A stretch of DNA of 12,432 bases from positions 146,264-158,695 of the forward strand of contig CAMPET010000128.1 of NCBI GenBank assembly GCA_946803715.1. The letters run 5' to 3'. The stretch is from Beroe ovata (lineage: Eukaryota > Ctenophora > Nuda > Beroida > Beroidae). Numbering within the stretch: position 1 is the first letter of the stretch; every line of letters starts with the position of its first letter. Under the pieces are notes generated by a model. The model was given only the letters and a program-made list of their open reading frames with translations, did not search any database and was not told the origin of the DNA. The position numbers were made by a program, and so were the translations under genes. Positions 1 through 7,113 of the stretch are shown piece by piece.

Positions 1-53
1 TGTGTGTGTGTGAGTGTGTGTACTCTGAGTGTGTGTGTGTGTGTGTGCGTGTG
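1..53. repeat. TG microsatellite, interrupted
   Basis: Nearly pure TG dinucleotides broken by TGAG and TACTCTGAG. It lies downstream of myosin exon 6 on the minus strand, so it is probably intronic. A related but purer TG tract opens the second copy of this locus at 4582. Confidence 0.95.
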
Positions 54-358
54 ATTGATATTGTATTGTGTCTGAATGGGTATCGTTACCACTGTTGAGT
101 GTTATTGTGAGAGAAGGGAAAACTGAAAACAAGCTGAAAATGAACACGAAAAAGCAAGAAAACTTTCATCACACATTCCAAACACACTCTATACTCATCC
201 AGTAGGAGAAGACCAAATTCTGTTCTATGGAAGTGAATACCTATGTGATCTACATGAATTAGATATCGGCTGTTATTTCGTTCTCATCGGTTGGAACTGA
301 TGAAAACTGGCAACAGCAGTTTGAAACATATCTGTTTCACTGACTTACACCAACATAC

Positions 359-522
359 CTGTATTGAACTTAGGGTAACTTTGAGCGCAAAGGTGTGGCT
401 GGTATTGTTGAGGTAGGGATACGCCCTACCATCACTCCCAATATGCTCCATGAGGAGGTGAAAAATGTGGAAATTGCTCTCCCCCACAGGGGGGCCACAG
501 ACACGACTCTTTTCCAGCAGGC
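359..522 (-). CDS. Myosin exon 6
   Basis: 164 nt between acceptor CCTCCCACAG and donor ATACAG|GTATGT; phase 1 in, phase 0 out. It encodes CLLEKSRVCGPPVGESNFHI then FHLLMEHIGSDGR, the hallmark TYLLEKSRVxxxxxGERNFHIFYxLL block of myosin heads with Ser for Arg in GER. Next exons lie beyond the window. The second copy (4994-5157) differs at three silent sites. Confidence 0.9.
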
Positions 523-2437
523 CTGTGGGAGGAGGGGCGTACAGTCAGGAAGGGGGAGGGGGTTATATATATCTTTACAGATTGCGAGTCAATCGCAATA
601 TCACTAACTGCTTTCTTTCGTTTACAGTTTACACAAGGTCGCATGGTCTAGCTATAAGATATAATAATAGCATCATCAATAATTAACTGCCTTAATTTAC
701 CGAGCATAATAACTCTACATAGCATTGCATACTGTATGATCTCAGTTTATTATAGATGCCCTGGTAATTGGTGATCCAGTTACTTTTATGATAAAACTAT
801 ACCTTCCACAGTGTACGATGCAGAGTGTAGCCTAATGTATACACCCAGCAGTACAATTATAGGCCTAGGTAGGTATACAATTTGCATAATACAGATAGAT
901 AGTATACATTGACGTGTCTAACACAGAACATTATCATTATTATGTAATGAGTGCAGTTGATCACACCACAGATCAACAGGAAAATGTATTGACATCGTCA
1001 TTGCTTACAGTGATGACCAAAGATACAGAGTATTAAATTTTTAAAGTACAAAACAAAACGGTCATACATCCAACATTTTATCATCTGATTTTAAGTGGTA
1101 TCAAATATCATGGTGTCTAGTTATCTATAATAGCTCACATGTTTTTAGCTGGCAGGAAACAATGTCTCCAAAGTAATTGAACTTGAGCTGCAGCTGACTT
1201 GTCTGCGAGGATAAAAATCATTAAATAAAAAGTTTTTACAATTTCACAGTTATGGTTGAGTTGTCATCATTCCAAGTGCAAGACAAGAGTGCTCAATTGT
1301 AGAATCACAAGAGCGTATGCCGTATATAAACGAAGTCAAACACAGAAGATTGGTTTGACGCCATGAAAGATCATGTTTGCCCAATAATCGTTGTTTGACT
1401 CCGTTTATTCAATTTCACAATTGTAGTTGCATCGTGCAAATTCATAAGAGGTCAATTTAATCAAGATCAACTTAAACAAGATCAATCATCAAGAGGTTAA
1501 CTTACATATTTGCTAGCATAGATGCTGTCAGCAGTTTGTGCTGATCCAAAACCTGTAACATATAAGTTCATAGAACAATTAGAGTGATTGATGTTATGTA
1601 TGAGATAGAGTTGATGGAAATATAAATTATAATCCAATGACTGGAAAATTACTCACAGTCTAAGACATTGAAAAGATGTGCTAGTCGTGTTTTAAGAGTT
1701 ATTGACATGTCCCATCCCCCAGAGACAGATTGAATATAGCTGCAGTGTTATTGATCAATGAAGAATTAATAGATCACTTGGACGCTAGTGTACAATATGC
1801 TTTAGTTTCAACTGTGCTTCTACAGAGATCATGCTTTCATACCTACAAACTTGCTGCCTACCTCAAGAATTGCTTAGTGTTTATAGTTTTGCCACTGCCA
1901 CTTGATCCAAGCATGAGAACAACCTGATTTCTCTTCCAGAAGAGCATGTTAGAGTAAATCCTGTCAGCAAATGAGTAGATATGTGGCTTCAGATCAGGGT
2001 CAAAAGCATTGTTTTCACAGTAGTAGGATACATCATCATCTGTGTACATGGAAACACCAGAAAACGGTGGCATGTAAACAAGGAGGTCTCCTATATATGT
2101 GTAGAATGTGTTGCTGAGGTATCTTCGCCTAAGGTTGTCCACAATACTTTCAACATCTGGATCATCAAGATCTGCCAGATTATGGGCACCAACAATTCGG
2201 CCAGGGTTAACAACTCCTCCCCTTTTACGAAAAGATCCCCTGGGATTATTGTGATTTAAGAGCAAAGCAGGATGACTTAGAAACATATTTGATCTGAACA
2301 GTGTCATGGATAAATCATACTGACCTTCCCGAAACTGATGGATCTCTCACAAGGAACTCATTTGGGCGATCCTCAACCCTCTCACCATCAAGATTAAATA
2401 TTGACATGCCTAAGCTTTCATTCTTAGAACAAGCCAT
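359..2437 (-). CDS. Divergent unconventional myosin, N-terminal half of motor domain (six exons, 3' end outside window)
   Basis: Predicted spliced gene. Exons 2437-2325, 2239-1862, 1739-1657, 1552-1506, 1202-1139 and 522-359 total 849 nt, giving 283 codons without a stop; every junction is GT-AG and phase-compatible. Residues 1-50 are a short basic N-terminal extension with no SH3-like domain. The myosin head starts near residue 55 (GAHNLADL), followed by RRRYLSNTFYTYIGDLLV (76-92), the KPHIYSFADRIYSNML block (122-137), P-loop GSSGSGKT (149-156), VLDCFGSAQT (189-198), the degenerate switch I stretch (199-207), and TCLLEKSRV then GESNFHIFHLLM near the end. Canonical myosins have GESGAGKT and NxNSSRFG. 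The altered P-loop recalls class XVIII, while YTYIGDLLV recalls class III; I cannot assign a class. Myosins are actin-based cytoskeletal motors. The converter, IQ motifs and tail must lie left of position 1. No promoter is proven; a TATATA at 2532-2537 is the only candidate. Confidence 0.85.
1139..1202 (-). CDS. Myosin exon 5
   Basis: 64 nt between acceptor TTTATCCTCGCAG and donor ACAT|GTGAGC. It encodes TSQLQLKFNYFGDIVSCQLK plus a Thr, matching the myosin IxIxFNxxGxIxGAxIxT strand pair that follows switch I. The second genomic copy (5770-5833) differs by one silent base. Confidence 0.85.
1336..1493. other. 158-bp segment present only in copy 1 (intron 4)
   Basis: Compared with the second copy, which joins its equivalents of 1335 and 1494 directly (around 5960), this stretch is extra. 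It is bracketed by AAG on both sides (1333-1335 and 1491-1493), compatible with a 3-bp target duplication or with microhomology-mediated loss in copy 2. No terminal inverted repeats were seen. Confidence 0.6.
1506..1552 (-). CDS. Myosin exon 4 (switch I region)
   Basis: Only 47 nt, between acceptor TATGTTACAG and donor TAT|GTAAGT. It encodes CFGSAQTADSIYASKY, which aligns with the myosin consensus EAFGNAKTxxNxNSSRF. Of the switch I residues the first Asn, the first Ser of SSR and the Arg are replaced (Ser, Ala, Lys); the second Ser is kept. Confidence 0.85.
1657..1739 (-). CDS. Myosin exon 3
   Basis: Flanked by acceptor CACTGCAG and donor GACT|GTGAGT; 83 nt, phase 2 in and phase 1 out. It encodes SYIQSVSGGW, then TLKTRLAHLFNVLD, matching the helix between the P-loop and the LEAFGNAKT motif of myosin heads. 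Too short to show as an ORF; found from splice sites and homology. Confidence 0.8.
1862..2239 (-). CDS. Myosin exon 2 (P-loop exon)
   Basis: It begins after an AATCCCAG acceptor preceded by a pyrimidine-rich stretch and a CTAAG branch-like site, and ends TTGAG|GTAGGC. It carries residues 39-163: the start of the motor domain, the PHIYSFAD block and the P-loop GSSGSGKT. The usual VNPY/F of the purine-binding loop reads MPPF here. Open frame continues back through the predicted intron to 2307, so the exact acceptor is inferred, not proven. Confidence 0.85.
2325..2437 (-). CDS. Myosin exon 1 (start codon)
   Basis: ATG at 2437-2435 in context ATCATGG opens 37 codons (MACSKNESLGMSIFNL...) and ends AAG|GTCAGT, phase 2. 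The frame upstream meets TAA within about 30 nt, with no earlier ATG, which supports this start. A weak acceptor (TTGTAG) just upstream means a further 5' untranslated exon is possible. Reading through the donor gives a stop three codons later, so the 85-nt intron must be removed. Confidence 0.65.
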
Positions 2438-3002
2438 GATGAAAGTTGGTTCACTACAAGTTTAATCAATTCTCTCTACTCATTCTTTGCTTTTTGTGTT
2501 TTGTTTTTTTTGTTCTATTTTGTTCTATTTGTATATAACGTTTTTCAGGGTCTTGCACTGCTAAATTTACTTGATAAATAGTTTTTGTGGCACAACTGTG
2601 CATTTATAAGTTTAATTAATCATCAATATTAAATGCAGGCCATAACAGGCTCTGATTCTTAACTGATAAATCAACAGATCATTAATTATGTTATTCTTGT
2701 AAATCCATATTATAATTTGGTTGTTTGTTTGTTTACTTGTTCGTCACGAAATGGAGCGTGTTGCAGTGTTCCAGATTTTGAGCTAGACTGTGCATTGCCA
2801 TGGACACTTGCTACTACTGTTATAGTGAACTGGGAGCTCATTTCTGATGATGGTGCTTTGATAACATTTTAGTTCTCATTGATGGAATGAATGCAAGTAG
2901 GTTCTAATTGGACAAATGGTCAAATCACTCCTTAGATGTTACTTCGCCCTTATTTCATCATGTGATTTAGGTTTTTTTCCATTTCCTGACCCATCCCAAA
3001 CA
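2438..3002. other. Noncoding stretch upstream of myosin start
   Basis: AT-rich, with T-rich runs and GTTT repeats near 2720. The stretch next to 2437 would contain the 5' untranslated region and any proximal promoter of the minus-strand myosin gene. No other exon or RNA gene recognised. Confidence 0.5.
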
Positions 3003-3096
3003 CTAACCCTAATCCTAACCCACAGGATACTTCCAAACCCTGACCCTAACCCTAACCGGAACTCTAACCCTAACCCTGACCCAAACCCTAACCTGA
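3003..3096. repeat. Degenerate telomere-like (CCCTAA) tract
   Basis: The plus strand carries many CCCTAA / CCCTGA / TCCTAA units, including exact runs such as CCCTAACCCTAA, interrupted by about 15 nt near 3020-3035. This is the vertebrate/invertebrate TTAGGG telomere unit read on the C-rich strand. Its internal position and decay suggest an interstitial telomeric sequence rather than a chromosome end. Confidence 0.85.
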
Positions 3097-3569
3097 GGGT
3101 TTAAAATGTGAGTGGAGAATATCTGGTCATGAGACCAAATCAGTTTTTGGCCCATAACTCGCCACTTGCCAGGTAAGCATTTTTACCCTACAACACATGG
3201 GGTGATTTGGAATAAGTGCAAAAAAATAAGTCGATTCATGGCTGTTTTGCTGAAAAAGAGACAAAAATAAGAATTTGGGAAAAATTAGGGTGATGAATTT
3301 AGTACGAGTGTGAAGCTATTGTTTCAAATAAGTACGTTGGATTTGGATAAGTACGTTGGATTTTGATCTCAGGTCATGTTTAGCTGTTGTTCTAAAGTAA
3401 CGTCCCGTTGTCGTTTCCAATGGGTAGTGTATCACTTCCACTTGGTGGGTTTTCTAGTTGATAAATAAATTCAATTCAGCAATTACACAAAGGAATGAGT
3501 TATAGATTCTTCAAGAAAGAAATTCCAATAATTATAAAGAAAGACACCAATCCAATAAGATTTAAACTT
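3097..3569. other. Noncoding stretch, no gene seen
   Basis: AT-rich sequence between the telomere-like tract and the pentanucleotide repeat. A short direct repeat (AAGTACGTTGGATTT) occurs twice near 3330-3365. No supported exon or RNA gene. Confidence 0.5.
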
Positions 3570-3637
3570 AATAGAATAGAATAGAATAGAATAGAATAGA
3601 ATAGAATAGAATAGAATAGAATAGAATAGAATAGAAT
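3570..3637. repeat. Pentanucleotide microsatellite (AATAG)n
   Basis: About 13 to 14 perfect tandem copies of a 5-bp unit without interruption, suggesting recent expansion and likely length polymorphism. Confidence 0.97.
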
Positions 3638-4580
3638 GTCAACACTTCTTTATTACAATCAAATTTGGGTATGATGTGCATTCTCACAGAGACCTTGAAG
3701 ATAGAGTTTTAGCTTAAATAAGTTTTAATTCAGAAACTGTCAGTTGATGAGTGGGGTATGCCTTGTTCGATTTATGATCAAAGTGTCATACCTCTTGAGC
3801 GTAGCGGAGATTGAGACGTGACTATCATCTATAGTCAAAATAGTTGTTCATTATCCAGCGCAATAATGCAATTGTAGGATTTTACCCTACCGTCGGTGCG
3901 CGCGATTTTCAATCCGCCAGGGATAAANCGCGGATTCAAACGAGGCAGAATAGCAGCTGGGATTTGTCAAAAGCTTTTTTACTGTCAGTGCTGTACAATT
4001 TTGATCAATTTTATTGTTTATTGTCAGATTTACTCGCGCGCGCGTTCTCATCGATGGCATTTATTTCGGCTTTCAATGAAGGCGCGTGCGCAGGAAACAG
4101 AGTTCAGACAAAATCTAACGATCAATTTTATGCAACAAAATTTTGCTTGCCAAGCCTTGGCTTTTTTCCGACGCGTCATCAGTCATGACGTTAAAAATAA
4201 TTTGCTACGCGGCGCGCGCAAAGAAATTCTCGACAAGGGCTATCATCGACAGCCAAACAGACTGTCAATAGTCAACATTATAGTAGAATCTTGCATATAA
4301 TTATGAAATTTGGCATATTATTATTATCGTTGATGATATCAAATTTAGTTCATTATTATCAAATTTGTCTGGAATTTGATATTTTGAGGAAAATTAATAT
4401 TCTCATGGGTATAATTATATTAATTGTCATTTATAATCAGGAAAACAAATTGTTTGGTAAAACAAATTCATATTTTACTACATTGAAACTATCATAAATC
4501 ATTGTATGTTCACAATGTCATTTCACTATAGTCAATAGTCAATAGTGATTGGTCTATCAAGCAAATCACAGTTAACTACT
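3638..4580. other. Noncoding stretch with a CpG-richer patch and one ambiguous base
   Basis: From about 3890 to 4230 the sequence has several CGCG runs unlike the AT-rich surroundings; N at 3928 sits inside this patch. Two overlapping open frames here have no recognisable protein motif and I do not call them. The right end (4559-4580) repeats exactly at 6508-6529 and stops at N 4581. Confidence 0.5.
3928..3928. other. Single ambiguous base, possible contig join
   Basis: One of only three Ns in the window. The other two bound the duplicated myosin segment exactly, so this one may also mark a sequence join rather than a miscalled base. Confidence 0.5.
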
Positions 4581-4581
4581 N

Positions 4582-4608
<27 letters not shown>
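4582..4608. repeat. TG microsatellite
   Basis: Perfect TG run of about 13 copies directly after N 4581, then decaying TG-rich sequence to about 4653. Such tracts often terminate assembly contigs. Confidence 0.95.
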
Positions 4609-4612
<4 letters not shown>

Positions 4613-4993
4613 TTGTGTGGAGGCTGGAGTGTGTGGGCGGGTGTGTAATGGAACAGAAGAAAATTGTTTACATAATGCGCTCTGTACAAATTGATATTGT
4701 ATTGTGTCTGAATGGGTATCGTTACAACTGTGTTATACTGTGTAGTGAGAGAAGGGAAAACTGAAAACGAGCTGAAAATGTACACGAAAAAGCAAGAAAA
4801 CTTCGATCACACATTCCAAACACACTCTATACTCATCCAGTAGGAGAAGACCAAATTCTGTTCCATGGAAGTGAATATGTGATCTACATGAATCAGATAT
4901 CGGCTGTTATTTCGTTCTCATCGGTTGGAACTGATGAAATCTGGCAACAGCAGTTTAAAAACGGATCTGTTTCACTGACCTACACCAACATAC

Positions 4994-5988
4994 CTGTATT
5001 GAACTTAGGGTAACTTTGAGAGCAAAGGTGTGGCTGGTATTGTTGAGGTAGGGATACGCCCTACCATCGCTCCCAATATGCTCCATGAGGAGGTGAAAAA
5101 TGTGGAAATTGCTCTCCCCCACAGGGGGACCACAGACACGACTCTTTTCCAGCAGGCCTGCGGGAGGAGGGGTGTAAAGTCAGGAAGGGGGAGGGGGGTT
5201 ATATATATCTTTACAGATGGCGGAGTCAATTACATTATCAAAAACTGCTTTGTTTCGTTTACAGTTTACACAAGGTCGCATGGTCTAGCTATGAGGATAT
5301 AATAATAGCATCATCAATAATAAACCGCCTTAATTTACCGAGCATAATAACTCTACATAGCATTGCATACTGCATGATCACAGTTTATTATAGATGCCCT
5401 GGTAATAAGTGATCCAGTTAGTTCTATGATAGAACTATACCTTCCACAGTGTACGCTGAAGAGTGTAGCCTAATGTATACGCCCAGCAGGTACGTATACA
5501 ATTTGCATAATACAGATAGATACTATACATTGACGTGTCTAACACAGAACATTATGTAATGAGTGCAGTTAATCACTGGCACACCACAATTTACAGATCA
5601 ACAGGAAAATGTATTGCCATCGTCATTGTCTTCACGGTGATGACCTTAGATACAGAGTATTAAATTTTTAAAGTACAAAACACAACGGTCATACCTACAT
5701 CCAACATTTCATCATCTGATTTCAAGTGGTATCAAATATCATATTGTCTAGTTATCTATAATAGCTCACATGTTTTTAGCTGGCAGGAAACAATGTCTCC
5801 GAAGTAATTGAACTTGAGCTGCAGCTGACTTGTCTGCGAGGATAAAATCATTCAATAAAAAGTTTTCACAATTTCACGGTTATGCTTGAGTTGTCATTAT
5901 TCCAAGTGCAAGACAAGAGTGCTCAATTGTGGAATCACAAGAGCGTTAGTATAAACGAAGAGGTTAACTTACATATTTGCTAGCATAG
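4994..5988 (-). CDS. Myosin exons 4 (partial), 5 and 6, second copy
   Basis: Exon 6 equivalent 5157-4994 (164 nt, acceptor CCCGCAG, donor GTATGT), exon 5 equivalent 5833-5770 (64 nt) and the last 16 nt of exon 4 at 5988-5973, with identical splice sites and phases to copy 1. Three differences in exon 6 and one in exon 5 are all silent third-position changes. Exons 1-3 are absent; the sequence breaks at N 5989. Intron 4 is shorter (139 against 303 nt). Coding conservation with freely changing introns indicates selection on the encoded motor, either as an allele or as a recent paralog. Confidence 0.8.
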
Positions 5989-5989
5989 N

Positions 5990-6345
5990 ATATCCACACG
6001 ATCAACAGTGGCAAGTGCTCTTTTCTCTTCCTCACAAGTCAAACAGAAATCACAAATGAAAAGAAAACGACCAAACCTTCTTTCATATGCTCCTGTTTTG
6101 TTAACAGCAGGTTGCAGCTGATTGGAGAACACAGTTGGGGCACTAACACAGTTTTTCTCATTAGAACAATTGATTGCGTGAAACATGTTTTTGCAAAACC
6201 AGCATCTGATTACATGAGCATCAACATTTACATTTGAATCACATGCATTGCAGTAGCCATCAGTGATGAGATTAGGGGCAGTATTAATGATTCCATCTGT
6301 ACCATCAGTACCCACATCAGAGTCTGGGTCCTGAAAGAGTACCAT
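5990..6345 (-). CDS. Partial ORF with PHD-like zinc finger, truncated at N
   Basis: Open frame running into N 5989; the first ATG is at 6345. The frame is open back to about 6384, just after a TAG, and a plausible acceptor (TTCTTCAAATAG) lies directly before that ATG, so it may be an internal exon. Cysteines and histidine form C-x2-C-x12-C-x2-C-x4-H-x3-C, then after 37 residues C-x2-C (CNAC, CWFC, FHAINC, CDFC), close to the C4HC3 PHD arrangement except for x3 instead of x2 after His. An Asp/Gly-rich stretch (DPDSDVGTDGTDG) precedes it. PHD-type fingers bind histone tails or mediate protein contacts and also occur in mobile-element proteins. I do not recognise the family. The C-terminal continuation is missing at the join. 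Confidence 0.5.
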
Positions 6346-6714
6346 CCTATTTGAAGAACCCCAGAAGCTACCAAAATTGGTCAACTATCACAAAACAGAA
6401 GAAGCAAAGGTGCTATCTCTGTGAGCTCTAGGCTTTGCAGCAAAACTTTATACTTTGAGCTGGGGTTCCTCAAATTTGATTGTAATAAGTAGTGTTGATA
6501 AGTTTAAAAGCAAATCACAGTTAACTACTGAATTATTGGAGTCACCTGTAATTCACTCTAAATATCTAGCATGACTTCAACTTGATCAATAATCAGCTGA
6601 ATAGCTGATTATCAAAACCATTGTAGGGATACTCCTTACTCTAGGGACAAAATCCTACAACCAGAACCACTACAATGATGACCTCTGACTCCAGATTCAC
6701 AATGGATATTTATG
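6346..6714. other. Noncoding stretch between zinc-finger ORF and transposon
   Basis: No gene seen. It contains the second copy of a 22-bp sequence (6508-6529, also 4559-4580), a perfect 8-bp inverted repeat AATCAGCT/AGCTGATT at 6591-6610, and a TTGTAGG/CCTACAA pair at 6621-6660. It ends at the transposon's TA target site. Confidence 0.5.
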
Positions 6715-6716
6715 TA
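6715..6716. other. Left TA target-site duplication
   Basis: TA directly before CCGTAAAC; its partner is at 10056-10057. The empty site is inferred as TTTATG-TA-TAGCTTATG. Confidence 0.85.
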
Positions 6717-6740
6717 CCGTAAACTGGGGTAACTTTGGCC
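6717..6740 (+). repeat. Left terminal inverted repeat
   Basis: CCGTAAACTGGGGTAACTTT followed by GGCC. It differs from the right end at positions 9 and 15 only. Confidence 0.95.
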
Positions 6741-6801
6741 ACTTTTGAGACTTCAATGCTTGTGACGGGAAGGTTTTAAGAGATTTTCTCATCCTGTTTG
6801 T

Positions 6802-6807
6802 TTTATT
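6802..6807 (-). terminator. Possible polyadenylation signal for transposase
   Basis: AATAAA on the minus strand about 310 nt past the transposase stop and inside the element. A six-base match in AT-rich DNA, so weak. Confidence 0.3.
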
Positions 6808-6895
6808 TTAGCTTCTGGCCTATGTACTCGAGGTTTGGCATGAACCAAATGCCACACACCCAAATGTATGACTCCTATGAGGGTGAGAAGCTACT

Positions 6896-6970
6896 GGCCA
6901 AAGTTACCCGTGCTTGGGGATACTTTGGCCCCCCTGCCAAAGTTACCCCAACCATGGCCAATGTTTCCCC
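6896..6970. repeat. Left subterminal cluster of the 15-bp TIR motif
   Basis: Four copies of GGGGTAACTTTGGCC or its reverse complement, exact or with one to three changes, at 6896-6909 (reverse, truncated by a base), 6916-6930 (forward), 6935-6949 (reverse) and 6956-6970 (reverse). With the TIR copy this makes five at this end. Probable transposase binding sites by analogy with subterminal repeats of other DNA transposons. Confidence 0.85.
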
Positions 6971-7113
6971 ATTTCTTGTTTTTTTTCATTAATGTCTAAT
7001 CTAACTATACGAAGTATTTTCGTATTTTGCGATATATCCTTACTGTTATATGAATTTTGAACTCAAAACAGTAAAACGACACTTCAAATTCAAACAAAAT
7101 TCAAACAAAGAAG

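Larger units (their letters stand above)
4581..5989. repeat. Second copy of the myosin exon 4-6 region, bounded by Ns
   Basis: Positions 4690-5988 align in the same orientation with about 58-1528, with scattered substitutions and indels, the largest being the 158-bp segment missing here. Left of 4690 both copies are TG-rich but differ. The segment is bounded exactly by N at 4581 and N at 5989, and the right boundary falls inside exon 4. It is either an alternative-haplotype contig placed in a scaffold gap or a true partial duplication. Confidence 0.9.

Noticed and set aside
395-686. Plus-strand ORFs over 395-607 and 465-686, and the minus-strand frame 432-644
   Set aside because: They overlap myosin exon 6 in other frames; the exon frame has clear homology and consensus splice sites.
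1730-2259. Plus-strand ORFs antisense to myosin exon 2 and its neighbours
   Set aside because: No recognisable motifs; the minus strand encodes the myosin P-loop region.
2240-2324. Using a nearer acceptor (TTCAG near 2295) for myosin intron 1
   Set aside because: It is in frame but would leave an intron of only about 31 nt, shorter than normal spliceosomal introns.
2916-3104. 62-codon ORF rich in NPNPDPN
   Set aside because: Translation of the telomere-like hexamer repeat, not a protein gene.
3844-4300. Two overlapping plus-strand ORFs of 114 and 134 codons
   Set aside because: Both cross an N, show no motifs, and overlap each other in different frames.
4576-4785. Minus-strand ORF ending in a Thr-His run
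   Set aside because: Product of the TG microsatellite and an intron.
5005-5302. ORFs on both strands over the second copy of exon 6
   Set aside because: Out-of-frame or antisense shadows of the same exon.
5980-5989. Last three codons of the zinc-finger frame beyond N
   Set aside because: They belong to the duplicated myosin segment; the stop there is an artefact of the join. The far upstream start would also be TTG, which is unlikely in an animal.
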